From NCBI GenBank assembly GCA_900314935.1, contig OMXE01000006.1:1-64000 (forward strand): a DNA stretch of 64,000 bases, read 5' to 3'. Position 1 is the first letter of the stretch. Every line of letters begins with the position of its first letter. The position numbers were made by a program, and so were the translations under genes. The DNA is from an uncultured Prevotella sp. (lineage in GTDB: Bacteria; Bacteroidota; Bacteroidia; Bacteroidales; Bacteroidaceae). Below are positions 17,130-25,354 of the stretch, piece by piece. The notes beneath the pieces were generated by a model that saw only the letters and a list, made by a program, of their open reading frames with translations, was not told the origin of the DNA and ran no database searches.

Positions 17130-18200
17130 TCAAACTAGGTCACTTACTATGCATTCCCACGTTGGGAACAAATTATTCCCACGTTGGGAACGTTTTTTTC
17201 GTTGCATAAACTCCTCGATGGCGTTGACAAGCATGTCGTTTTCTTGCGATGTCTGGGTAGAGATTCTGAAGTGATGGGGGGTAAGACCGCGGAAGTTGGA
17301 GGCGTCGCGGATGAGGATGTGGTGGTACCTTGCCAGATAGTCTTTGAGCTCTGCAGCGGTAGATGGCGTTACTTGCGCCAGAAAAAAGTTGGTTTGTGTC
17401 TCGGCAGCTTTGATACCCGGTATCTGGTTCAAACATTGACGCAGTCGTTCTGTTTCTTTTAGATAAGTATTGATATCGGGCAGCACCCGCACATCGTTCT
17501 CTATCAGCCACTTTCCCGCTTCTATGGCAAGGGTATTGACGGTCCACGGACCCATATATTGGCGTAGCAGACCGATTAGATGGGAGGGTGCAATGATGTA
17601 TCCAATGCGTAGTCCCGGAATGGCATAGGTCTTGGTCAGGGAGTGCAACTGCAGAATATTATCTGAACTCACAGCCTCCTGAGGGGTTAGCATCGGCGCT
17701 TGCGTATAATCCTCGTAGGATTGGTCGACCACCACATAATCAAACTGCCGGGCATACTGCTGAATCTTTTCAGGCGAAACCACCGAACCAGTAGGGTTGT
17801 TGGGGTTGCAGAGCCAGAGAATGGAATGAGCGTTGGCTTCGTTATCGGGGAGGGTAGGAATGCCATACATCCTGCAAGCATCCTCGTATTCACTGAAAGT
17901 GGGGTGGAGTATAGAGGCGCTGAATGATTCCTGTTGCAAAGCAAAGGTGCGTGTAATGAGATAGATGGCCTCCGTAGCTCCGCTGGTAACGAGTACGCAC
18001 TCTGTCGGGATATCATATTTGCGGGCAATGACAGCTTCTAGTGAGAATGGTTCTGGCTCCGGATAATTTCGTATCATCCCGACCATCTCACGCAGATGTT
18101 CCTCTAGTTTTGAAAGATCCGCATGGGTATAAACATTCGAACTGAAATTGATCCGAATGTCATCATACCTATAGATATCATCTCCGTGTCCTTCAGTCAT
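17130..18200 (-). CDS. cobD: Threonine-phosphate decarboxylase / CobD-like PLP enzyme
   Basis: A 356-residue fold-type I PLP enzyme. In the cobalamin pathway CobD makes (R)-1-amino-2-propanol O-2-phosphate, the linker joined to the corrin ring by CbiB. Signs: VTSGATEAIYLI (cofactor phosphate loop), LCNPNNPTGS, VVDQSYEDY and the PLP lysine 190 in SLTKTYAIPGLRIGY. Histidinol-phosphate aminotransferases look similar; the riboswitch-led operon and the cobalamin neighbours decide for CobD. The ATG at 18200 is used, not the upstream TTG. It lies 7 bases after the stop of the second TonB receptor. The last dozen residues come from a 15-bp repeat (FPTWE tail), which is odd. Confidence 0.82.
   Translation of the reverse strand: MTEGHGDDIYRYDDIRINFSSNVYTHADLSKLEEHLREMVGMIRNYPEPEPFSLEAVIARKYDIPTECVLVTSGATEAIYLITRTFALQQESFSASILHPTFSEYEDACRMYGIPTLPDNEANAHSILWLCNPNNPTGSVVSPEKIQQYARQFDYVVVDQSYEDYTQAPMLTPQEAVSSDNILQLHSLTKTYAIPGLRIGYIIAPSHLIGLLRQYMGPWTVNTLAIEAGKWLIENDVRVLPDINTYLKETERLRQCLNQIPGIKAAETQTNFFLAQVTPSTAAELKDYLARYHHILIRDASNFRGLTPHHFRISTQTSQENDMLVNAIEEFMQRKKRSQRGNNLFPTWECIVSDLV
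17154..17190. repeat. Two copies of a 15-bp near-palindrome inside the cobD-like gene end
   Basis: TTCCCACGTTGGGAA occurs at 17154-17168 and 17176-17190. The minus-strand gene reads through both: the second gives the start of a GNNLFPTWE tail after the normal end of the enzyme. The repeats appear to have been placed at the 3' end of the gene and taken into the reading frame. Confidence 0.8.
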
Positions 18201-18207
18201 ATACAAC

Positions 18208-20313
18208 TTATTTCATGAATCTTACCTTTAATCCAATTACCACCATTCTTCCAGGACTATAAAGTGCATATTTGCGAGTAGGAGAATCGATGCGGCGGTC
18301 AACCCTGTCGAAGATATTATCGATACCGATGCTTGGCTCCAGCAGCGCCCATTTCAGTCCTTCAAAGGTATGAGTGGTATTGAAGTTCCACAAGCCAAAA
18401 CCAGGTGCATCCTCGTAATCGGGGTAATACGTTTTCGACTGCAGTCGTCCGTTGACATTCACGTTCAGTGTATATCCTCCCCACGTATGATGATAGTTGG
18501 CGGCGATGGTGGCCGCATGACGGATGCTTCGCTCTATTTGGGCATAAGTATATACATAGTTGGCGGTGAGGTTGAAGCCGTTGAACATGTTTGCCGACAT
18601 GCTCAGTTGTACACCCTTTACCTCGCCCTTGTCGCTATTCTGGTAGAGCGCATAGTGAACGAGTTTGGCGGCTTGGTCGGCAGTCATCTCAGGAAACTCC
18701 CTCTGCAACATCTCCAGTGCAGCAGCATCCACCTCCACGTTTTGTTTCACCACCATATCGTTGATGCGGTTGACGAAGCCCGTGATACTGGCGGCCAGCA
18801 GTTGGGTGCGATATTCGGCATTCAGCGAGAAATAGTTACTTTTCTCAGGTTTTAGGTTCTGGTTACCGAAACTGATTTGCGGCTTACCGCGGTTCACCGA
18901 GAAATAATGGTAATAGAGTTCATCAAGACCAGGAGCACGGAAGCCTGCCGAATAGGTAGCACGGAAACGGAAGTTACCCGGGGCATACATCAGCGTGGCC
19001 TTGGGTGTGAGTTGGTTGTTGAACGTCTCATGATGCGTAAAACGCAGTCCGAGGGTAGCAGTCAGTCGTCTCACCACCTGCATCTCATGCTGAGCATAGA
19101 CAGCCAGCATATACACATTCTGATGAATATTACCTGAAGTAGCCGTGAGGAAATCCTTACGCCAGTCGGCTCCAATAATAGTGGTGGAAGTACCCCTCTT
19201 ATCTCCCCAGAAGGCGGGCAGGTCGAGGATGGCTTTGACTTCACCTTCCATAGAACGTTGTTTCTTCGACTGAATATAGTCACCAATGGCATAATCCTTG
19301 GTAGCCACATCATATTCCTTACCGTAGCGGAAGCGGTCGACGGTGAAGTCAGCCTGCAACGAGTTACGACCGCCTAACTTATATATTCCGCCCACGTTCC
19401 AGCGGAATCCTTTGTAGCGCATCTCGTAGTCGTTACCGCCCGAGATGTCTTGCCTGGTTTCAGGACGGTCGGTTATCTTATATGAATAGTCCACGCCCGC
19501 ATTCATTGCCAAACGACTGTTAGGGGCGTAGGTGAATTTCTGTCCGATGATATCTGAGCGATAGCCCGTAAAGAAAGGTGCTATCGTTTTCTGCGTCTCT
19601 GTATCAGAGTCCTTGACATATTCCAGATCGGTTGTCTGGTAACTGTCGGCCTGGTCATGACTAAATGAAGTATAGGAGCCGAAGCCGTTCTTGAAGATAT
19701 CAAGACTGACGGCCTCTGTACGTTGTCCATGACCCGACAAACGGGTATCGCTTGTTACGCTGATCATATCCTGTGTAGGCTGATCTGTGATGATATTGAT
19801 CACGCCCGCTATCGCATCACTGCCGTAGAGTGAAGACGCTGCGCCGTCGAGTACCTCGATACGCTTCACCCGTGCCATGTTGATGCGGTTCAGGTCGATG
19901 TTGTTGGAGATATCGCCTGTAAGCTTCTGTCCGTTGATCAGGATCAGGATATATTTGTTACCCAGTCCGTTCAGACGGAGGAATGATCCCATGGAGTTGG
20001 GAGCCATCGATACCTGGGGCATGATGCGTGTCAGGGCACCGTCGAAGGTGGCAATACCCTGTTGGTGAATCTCCTGTCTGCTGAGAACGCGGACAGGGGT
20101 AGGGGTGCTTTTCAATCGTTGGTGGTGACCAGAGCCTGTCACTACCACGGGATTCAGGTTATACGTACGACTCGTCATGGATGAGTCGCGTTGCTGTTTC
20201 TGATGAATCTGTGCCTGAACGGAGAGACAAGCCGTTAGCAGACAGGTAAGAAGGAGATGCCGTCTTGCGACAGCATCTCCAATGAGATATCTATATTTGA
20301 TACGTATAGACAT
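18208..20313 (-). CDS. TonB-dependent outer membrane receptor, BtuB-like (second of the operon)
   Basis: A 701-residue outer-membrane beta barrel. After a signal region (LLLTCLLTACLSVQAQ) comes the plug with VVVTGSGHHQRLKSTPTPV, LRLNGLGNKYILILINGQK and RIEVLDGAASSLYGSDAIAG, then a barrel ending in LKVRFMK with the terminal aromatic motif. It overlaps the chelatase stop by one base (TAATG), so it is translated together with it. With a B12 riboswitch at the head of the operon, it probably imports cobalamin, a corrinoid precursor or a cobalt/porphyrin compound. It differs clearly from the first receptor, so the two may take different ligands. Confidence 0.88.
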   Translation of the reverse strand: MSIRIKYRYLIGDAVARRHLLLTCLLTACLSVQAQIHQKQQRDSSMTSRTYNLNPVVVTGSGHHQRLKSTPTPVRVLSRQEIHQQGIATFDGALTRIMPQVSMAPNSMGSFLRLNGLGNKYILILINGQKLTGDISNNIDLNRINMARVKRIEVLDGAASSLYGSDAIAGVINIITDQPTQDMISVTSDTRLSGHGQRTEAVSLDIFKNGFGSYTSFSHDQADSYQTTDLEYVKDSDTETQKTIAPFFTGYRSDIIGQKFTYAPNSRLAMNAGVDYSYKITDRPETRQDISGGNDYEMRYKGFRWNVGGIYKLGGRNSLQADFTVDRFRYGKEYDVATKDYAIGDYIQSKKQRSMEGEVKAILDLPAFWGDKRGTSTTIIGADWRKDFLTATSGNIHQNVYMLAVYAQHEMQVVRRLTATLGLRFTHHETFNNQLTPKATLMYAPGNFRFRATYSAGFRAPGLDELYYHYFSVNRGKPQISFGNQNLKPEKSNYFSLNAEYRTQLLAASITGFVNRINDMVVKQNVEVDAAALEMLQREFPEMTADQAAKLVHYALYQNSDKGEVKGVQLSMSANMFNGFNLTANYVYTYAQIERSIRHAATIAANYHHTWGGYTLNVNVNGRLQSKTYYPDYEDAPGFGLWNFNTTHTFEGLKWALLEPSIGIDNIFDRVDRRIDSPTRKYALYSPGRMVVIGLKVRFMK

Positions 20314-21473
20314 TATTCTTCAGGAGCCGTTGTGGGAGTTGACAGTGCTTCCTCAGTACCCAGCTTGGCGATGGCCTCACGAGTGTGGTTCATCCACAGT
20401 TTGCGTACAGCAGCGCGCTCACCCAGTGCAGGGATATACTCATCACCCTTTTTGTACTTCTTCCAGCAAGCCTCTGTGAAGGTGGTCTCGTAGGCAGCAG
20501 TGCTGATACCAGCCCCGTTGAACAGTGTGAACCAGCTCTCTTTGTCATCAGGATCAGCCATGTCGTTGTGGGCATGGTCACCAGCAATCGACATCAGCGG
20601 ATAGAGCTGTGCCTTCTTTGCGTTGTTGGCAGCATAGTTCATCGTTTTTGTCATATCGCCCACTGCGATGTCGAACTGACCTCCCTCGATGTGTTTCAGC
20701 ACATCCTCAGCGTAGGTCTCGTCCATATCCACGGTACCAACGTAGTAGTTCTCACTGATCTCACGCAGATACTCCTCCAGCTGCAGATAACGGATGTTAC
20801 CGCCGTAGTAGTCGTAACCCTCAGGATTACCATGTCCCATGAAAGCCACGATACCGTTGGCCACAGCAGCCTTCACATCACTCTCGTTGTTCAGGACAGT
20901 TGCCAGTGTCTTGGCATCACTCTCCTCAGCCATCAGCGGTGTACCCACCACGACGTTCAGGTCAAGACTCTTCATGTAAGCATCGGTGAAGTCACCGTTA
21001 CGATTGTTCATGAAGTCCTTTACATACGTGTCGCGAACACGACGATATTCCTCACCAGGGATTACCTGCAGTGACTGCACCACCACCTGTTTGTAACCAG
21101 CCAGTCCGATAGCCGTCAGCCAATGCTCAGGATCGTAGTAGTCCTTCGGTGCTACATTCTCACCGGCACGCGCCTGGTTGATACAGATAGCGCTTGAGAA
21201 AGAGAGGTACACATCCCATCCGCTGAACTGACTCTTGTAGTCGGCTACGATCTGGTCGAAAGTGTCGTAAGCCTGTTCCCAAGTAGAGCCGAAGGCCACG
21301 AGCAGGATCACCTTGTTGTTCCTCTTCTGACTGTTCACCGTTTGGTTCACGGCCTCTTGATACTTCTGATAGTTCGACAGTTCGTTGTTGTCGTCATCAT
21401 CATCGCAGGCAGTGAATGTTGCACTGACCATAATAGCCATCATGGCCATCATCAAATACTTAATCGTTTTCAT
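20313..21473 (-). CDS. cbiK: Exported CbiK-like cobaltochelatase lipoprotein
   Basis: A 386-residue protein starting with a lipoprotein signal: hydrophobic MMAMMAIMVSA, lipobox FTAC and then DDDDDNNE, a surface-export type signal. The rest is a full sirohydrochlorin cobaltochelatase: VAFGSTW, VIPGEEY (catalytic Glu), FMGHGNPEG (His) and IAGDHAHNDM (His). CbiK normally works in the cytoplasm, inserting Co2+ into sirohydrochlorin; exported forms such as Desulfovibrio CbiK-P exist. Here it sits between two TonB receptors, overlapping the first by 14 bases and the second by one. It may load or strip metal from an imported tetrapyrrole, or bind haem or cobalt at the surface. The ATG at 21473 is preferred; 21479 is possible. 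Confidence 0.85.
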   Translation of the reverse strand: MKTIKYLMMAMMAIMVSATFTACDDDDDNNELSNYQKYQEAVNQTVNSQKRNNKVILLVAFGSTWEQAYDTFDQIVADYKSQFSGWDVYLSFSSAICINQARAGENVAPKDYYDPEHWLTAIGLAGYKQVVVQSLQVIPGEEYRRVRDTYVKDFMNNRNGDFTDAYMKSLDLNVVVGTPLMAEESDAKTLATVLNNESDVKAAVANGIVAFMGHGNPEGYDYYGGNIRYLQLEEYLREISENYYVGTVDMDETYAEDVLKHIEGGQFDIAVGDMTKTMNYAANNAKKAQLYPLMSIAGDHAHNDMADPDDKESWFTLFNGAGISTAAYETTFTEACWKKYKKGDEYIPALGERAAVRKLWMNHTREAIAKLGTEEALSTPTTAPEE

Positions 21474-23658
21474 TGTCATTAACGTTTAAATTAGACTTAT
21501 ATTGATTATTGAGTTTCTTTCCTTTGTTGAAGCTGACTGTCAGGGAAGCGAAGAAGGTACGCCCCGCTGTTGTGGTACCGAGGTGCAGTCCGTGAGGTGT
21601 ACGGTCCACATAGTCGAAGATATTGTCAACACCTGCCTCAATCTGGAAGAGGTAAGAGGTGAGAGGTGAGAGGTGAGAGGAATGCTTGGGGGTAAAACTA
21701 TAACGTGCTGTGAACCGCCAGATCTGGTAACCCTTTCCATCGCCATCAGTCTGATAATGCCGTTTGCTCGACATTCTGCCATAGAGTCCTAATCCTAGGG
21801 AGGGAACATATCTCTGACCTCTGACCTCTGACCTCTGACCTCTAAACTGATGTTGCCATGTGGCATACCAGTTGGCTTTATGGTGAGCCATACCATCGAT
21901 GGTAACGCGACGCATCACCTCATCCTCAGGATCATACTGGTCAGCCTCGGTGTCGAGATAGCTGTAGGAGCCACCCAGCGTGAAATGACGAGCCTGGTAG
22001 CGAGCGGTGAAGTCAACACCATAGGTCTTGGCATTATCCATGTTCTGATATTGGCGCACCCTTTTGGGATCGTATCGGATAATCAAATCGCCGGGAGCCT
22101 CGCTGGCAGGGATAGTAACCAGCGTGATCATATCCTTTACCTTATTATAATATGGAGCAAGCGTCAGCGTCAGTTGTCCGATGGTATATTCCGCACTCAG
22201 TCCGTAGTAATTCGATGTCTGCGCCTTCAGGTTATCATTACCCAGGTAGAGATACACACCGTTCATGTTCTTGACATATTGATAATGCAGTTCCTTCGGC
22301 GTGGGTGTCTTGTAGCCCTGACTCCATGTTGCCCGCAGTCTGAGGTCACCCGCTTTCAGCATGGCCGATACCTTGGGTGTTAGACGCGTACCGAAACCTT
22401 CATTACGTGTCAGTCGTAAACCTGCTGTCAGGTAGAGCGGATCCAGCAACGACAATTCATCCTGCACATAAATAGCCTCGGTATTATCAGATGCTTTACC
22501 GCCCTTAACCCGCATTGGCGCCTTCAGCCAATCGTAGCGGTATTCCAATCCTGTACTCAACTGTTGCTCATAGGGGAGAGCGAAGACACCTTTCAGACTC
22601 ACATTTGTCAGCTGCTGATCGCTCTGCAGTTCCCGTTGTCCTGGGAACCAAGGATAATAATTGGTAAAACGACCATTGACATATCCGTCAGTGAGCGTAG
22701 TGTCTGTAAACGCATAGTTATAAGCATGTCGTTTCCAGTCGGCATCCAAGGTAATCACATCCGTACTGTTCAGTTTCCATTTCCCACCAACCGATGCCGA
22801 GGCATTGTTATATTGGAGGTCGTATGTCTTGATATCAACACCTGGATGATGACCGCTGGGGCGATAGATACGTTTCCAGTAGATGCTCCCGTCAGCATAG
22901 AGCTCGATCTGCTTCGTCAACTGGTATGTCAGTCGTTCGGCCAACTGCCAGTTGGTATGTCGGTTCACGGTCTTATTACGGGAGTCGGTGATATGATACT
23001 CGGTCTGCTGTATCGCCTCCTCAGCGGTGTTCTGCCAGCCGTCGGAGTGCTGTAGTTGGAAATTGGTATAACTCGACACCTTGCCGTAGTTAAGGGCGAT
23101 GCCGTTATGCTGACGGATATCGCCAAACGAGCCTACACGAGTGGTGTTGTCCAGCTTCATGCCATGTTCACGGTGTTTCTTGGTGATGATGTTGATGACA
23201 CCAGCTATGGCATCAGAGCCATATAGTGCGCTCGATGCTCCCTTCACGATCTCTATCTTCTCGATGTTCAGCGGGTCGATCAGACTCAAGTCGTTATCAC
23301 CGCCATTGTCACCATGTAACCTACGACCGTCGATCAGAATCAGCACATACGAGTTTCCCAGACCGTTTATCTGTAACTGCGAACCCATGTCGCTCTCGTT
23401 AAAGGCGAATGAGGCACTCAGTCCTGAGAGGATATCCTCAATGGAACGTCCTGCATACTGCTGGAGTTGTCGGTGACTGATCACTTCCGTTTGTACGGGC
23501 ACATCTTTCAACAGGTGCTGCGTACCAGTACCCGTAACCACAACCTCCTGCAAGGAGTCGCCTTGCAGCGTGATCTGAGCCCTCAATGCAGGAGTCAGGC
23601 ATAGCCATGCCAGTCCTACCAAGAATCTCCTTCTCATCAAAACAATTGTTTTCGCCAT
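21460..23658 (-). CDS. btuB: TonB-dependent outer membrane receptor, BtuB-like (first of the operon)
   Basis: A 732-residue receptor with a signal peptide ending ALRAQ. The plug reads EVVVTGTGTQHLLKDVPV, LQINGLGNSYVLILIDGRR and KIEIVKGASSALYGSDAIAG; the barrel ends with RTFFASLTVSF followed by a short polar tail NVNDNEND that overlaps the chelatase gene. It is the first gene after a cobalamin riboswitch, which makes corrinoid uptake the best guess. Two low-complexity segments near the C-terminus, GQRSEVRGQRY (DNA 21809-21843) and SSHLSPLTSY (DNA 21650-21681), come from tandem 7-9-base repeats and probably sit in barrel loops; they belong to a repeat family seen elsewhere in the window. Confidence 0.9.
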   Translation of the reverse strand: MAKTIVLMRRRFLVGLAWLCLTPALRAQITLQGDSLQEVVVTGTGTQHLLKDVPVQTEVISHRQLQQYAGRSIEDILSGLSASFAFNESDMGSQLQINGLGNSYVLILIDGRRLHGDNGGDNDLSLIDPLNIEKIEIVKGASSALYGSDAIAGVINIITKKHREHGMKLDNTTRVGSFGDIRQHNGIALNYGKVSSYTNFQLQHSDGWQNTAEEAIQQTEYHITDSRNKTVNRHTNWQLAERLTYQLTKQIELYADGSIYWKRIYRPSGHHPGVDIKTYDLQYNNASASVGGKWKLNSTDVITLDADWKRHAYNYAFTDTTLTDGYVNGRFTNYYPWFPGQRELQSDQQLTNVSLKGVFALPYEQQLSTGLEYRYDWLKAPMRVKGGKASDNTEAIYVQDELSLLDPLYLTAGLRLTRNEGFGTRLTPKVSAMLKAGDLRLRATWSQGYKTPTPKELHYQYVKNMNGVYLYLGNDNLKAQTSNYYGLSAEYTIGQLTLTLAPYYNKVKDMITLVTIPASEAPGDLIIRYDPKRVRQYQNMDNAKTYGVDFTARYQARHFTLGGSYSYLDTEADQYDPEDEVMRRVTIDGMAHHKANWYATWQHQFRGQRSEVRGQRYVPSLGLGLYGRMSSKRHYQTDGDGKGYQIWRFTARYSFTPKHSSHLSPLTSYLFQIEAGVDNIFDYVDRTPHGLHLGTTTAGRTFFASLTVSFNKGKKLNNQYKSNLNVNDNEND
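21650..21681. repeat. In-frame GAGAGGTGA-type repeat inside btuB-like gene
   Basis: About three and a half units of a 9-base GTGAGAGGT repeat, read on the minus strand as HLSPLTS. The same sequence type recurs at 26526 and 33379 inside other genes. Confidence 0.75.
21809..21843. repeat. In-frame CTCTGAC-type repeat inside btuB-like gene
   Basis: Four units of CTCTGAC. On the minus strand they are read as RGQRSEVRGQR. It is a variant of the GAGAGGTGA family and lies only 130 bases from that copy. Confidence 0.7.
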
Positions 23659-23689
23659 CGTATTTCCCTGTACGGGCGTTTTTTCATTC

Positions 23690-23858
23690 TTTCAGGCAGG
23701 TCTTCTGACTCTCCCCAGTCTGCTTTACCTTCCCGACATATTGTCAGTGGCGTTATACAAGCAGACCCCTTAAATGGGGATTACAGCTGCAGGTACAGTT
23801 CCGGACTCTCACCGGATTCCCTTACATCAAGCGACATCAGTCGAATGATTGCCTTCTG
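23690..23858 (-). promoter_or_regulatory. Cobalamin riboswitch
   Basis: On the minus strand the conserved AdoCbl-riboswitch parts occur in order: AATCCGGTGAGAGTCCGGAA near the 5' side, the B12-box GCCACTG (23744-23750 on the plus strand), GTCGGGAAGG, and GTCAGAAGACCTGCC near the 3' side. AGGCA and TGCCT can close the outer helix. It ends about 35 bases before the btuB-like start, and a CCC-GTACA-GGG hairpin lies in between, which may be part of the expression switch. Known behaviour of this class: high cobalamin shuts the downstream genes off. Confidence 0.95.
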
Positions 23859-23862
23859 GATG

Positions 23863-23870
23863 CAAAGATA
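23863..23870 (-). promoter_or_regulatory. -7 element of the riboswitch operon
   Basis: TATCTTTG on the minus strand, just before the riboswitch. A weak TTTTC at 18 bases upstream is the only -33 candidate. Confidence 0.6.
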
Positions 23871-24024
23871 CAAAATAAAGTGATAAGTGAAAAGGGAAAA
23901 GCAAAAAAATGCAGTCGCAATACAATATTTCCCTTTTACCATTCTACATTTCTCATCTAAAAACACTATCTTTGACTGCGTCGAAGGTACTTTGCTCGAC
24001 AAAACAAAATTAAAATAACTTTTA

Positions 24025-24056
24025 TTTGCTTTTGTGCTCGCTTAATCGTACCTTTG
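24025..24056 (+). promoter_or_regulatory. Promoter of the plus-strand cobalamin operon, possibly leaderless
   Basis: TTTG (24025-24028), 20 bases, TACCTTTG (24049-24056). Transcription would begin near 24062, where the GTG start codon of cobB lies. No riboswitch is visible on this strand between 23880 and 24060. Confidence 0.7.
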
Positions 24057-24061
24057 TACCC

Positions 24062-25327
24062 GTGAAGTCATGTTTTCTCATAGCGGCACCTGCCAGCGGT
24101 TCGGGCAAGACGACCATTGCCCGAGGACTGATGGCGCTACTGACCCAGAAGGGGCTGAGGGTACAGCCGTTCAAATGCGGACCCGACTATATCGACACAA
24201 AATTCCATGAGATGGTGTGTGGCCGACCCAGTATCAACCTCGACACCTTCATGGCCTCACCAGACCATGTGCAGGAATTGTTTGTGCGTTATGGAAAGGA
24301 AGCTGATGTCTGTATAGTGGAGGGGATGATGGGACTTTTCGATGGTTATGACCGTGATAAAGGGTCTTCGGCAGAGATTGCGCGAGTGCTTGACATCCCT
24401 GTAATCCTGGTGGTAGATGCTAAGTCGGCTGCATATTCCATTGCTCCGTTGCTCTCAGGCTTCATCCATTTCAGACAGGATATCCGTATCTGCGGTGTGA
24501 TCTTCAACAGGGTAGGGAGCGAGCGCCATTTCAAGATGCTGCAACAAGTCTGCGATGACCTCCATATTTCTTGTTTAGGATATTTGCCTAAGCGTCTTTC
24601 TTTGGAGCAAGGTTCCCGTTACTTGGGATTAGACTTTTCAGAACATCCGGAGAACAGTCAGCTGACAGCCTTGTTGGAGGAGCATGTGGACTGGAAGAAA
24701 CTCCTTGAAATGCCAGTCCGACCGTTACGGACCCCCAGTCCAAAAGGCACGGACTCCCAGTTCGACCGTTGCGGACTCCATGCAACAGTGGCACTTAATG
24801 CCGATAGTTTCACCTTTCTCTATCGGGAAAACATCGACCGTTTTGCATCCGTCACGTACTTTGATCCTGAAACCGAGGTGCCCAACCTCAATGATACAGA
24901 CATTCTTTATCTGCCAGGCGGCTATCCAGAGAAGCATATGGAGGCACTGGTCGGTAACGAGAAGTGTAGGAAAGTCATTAAGGACTACGCAGAACGTGGC
25001 GGCAGGATCCAGGCGGAATGTGGCGGGATGATGTACCTCTGTGAGAAGATTGTCACAGATGATGGTGAATACCCGATGTGCGGCGTGTTGCCCTATACCA
25101 TCTCCGCCCGCAGAGAGGATAGGAAACTGTCGTTAGGTTATCGTCGTTTCGTACTCGAAGGGAAGGAGTATAGGGGGCATGAGTTCCACTATACCCAGTT
25201 CTTAGGCGAAACGCCACCATCTGTCGTACAGGTCTATAACGCCCAAGGCGAGCCTGTTACCACTCCTGTGTTCTGCTACAAGAATGTGTTTGCAAGTTAT
25301 ACCCACCTTTATTCAATTGAAAATTGA
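24062..25327 (+). CDS. cobB: Cobyrinate a,c-diamide synthase
   Basis: This 421-residue enzyme (CobB/CbiA) amidates the a and c side chains of the corrin ring with glutamine and ATP. The P-loop is APASGSGKTT (9-18), PFKCGPDYID follows, VEGMMGLFDGYD is the Walker-B region, and the glutaminase cysteine is Cys320 in AECGGMMYL; LPGGYPE is also typical. The frame is open to a TTG at 24026, but that codon overlaps the promoter, and GTG at 24062 fits the family start (KSCFLIAAP). Residues about 219-239 (RPLRTPSPKGTDSQFDRCG) are an extra loop encoded by a repeat. First gene of the plus-strand operon; ends in a family-B repeat (YSIEN). Confidence 0.92.
   Translation: MKSCFLIAAPASGSGKTTIARGLMALLTQKGLRVQPFKCGPDYIDTKFHEMVCGRPSINLDTFMASPDHVQELFVRYGKEADVCIVEGMMGLFDGYDRDKGSSAEIARVLDIPVILVVDAKSAAYSIAPLLSGFIHFRQDIRICGVIFNRVGSERHFKMLQQVCDDLHISCLGYLPKRLSLEQGSRYLGLDFSEHPENSQLTALLEEHVDWKKLLEMPVRPLRTPSPKGTDSQFDRCGLHATVALNADSFTFLYRENIDRFASVTYFDPETEVPNLNDTDILYLPGGYPEKHMEALVGNEKCRKVIKDYAERGGRIQAECGGMMYLCEKIVTDDGEYPMCGVLPYTISARREDRKLSLGYRRFVLEGKEYRGHEFHYTQFLGETPPSVVQVYNAQGEPVTTPVFCYKNVFASYTHLYSIEN
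24717..24780. repeat. In-frame imperfect repeat inside cobB
   Basis: CCGACCGTTACGGAC and TCGACCGTTGCGGAC flank a CCCCAGTCC/GGACTCC-rich middle, giving a partly palindromic 60-base insert. It encodes about 20 residues (219-239) between the two domains of CobB. Confidence 0.6.
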
Positions 25328-25348
25328 GAATTGAGAATTGAAAATTAG
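25318..25348. repeat. Family-B repeat between cobB and cobQ
   Basis: Four units of the AATTGAGAATTGA type. The first unit forms the last codons of cobB, the others fill the short gap before cobQ. Confidence 0.75.
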
Positions 25349-25354
25349 AAATAA

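Noticed and set aside
20313..21473. Reading the CbiK-like gene as an ordinary cytoplasmic enzyme with a mis-called start.
   Set aside because: The lipobox and Asp run are in frame with the only good start and the next internal ATG codons are still in or after the signal; the exported form is the simpler reading.
24026..24061. TTG at 24026 as the cobB start.
   Set aside because: It lies in the promoter, and the encoded residues do not fit the CobB start; GTG at 24062 does.
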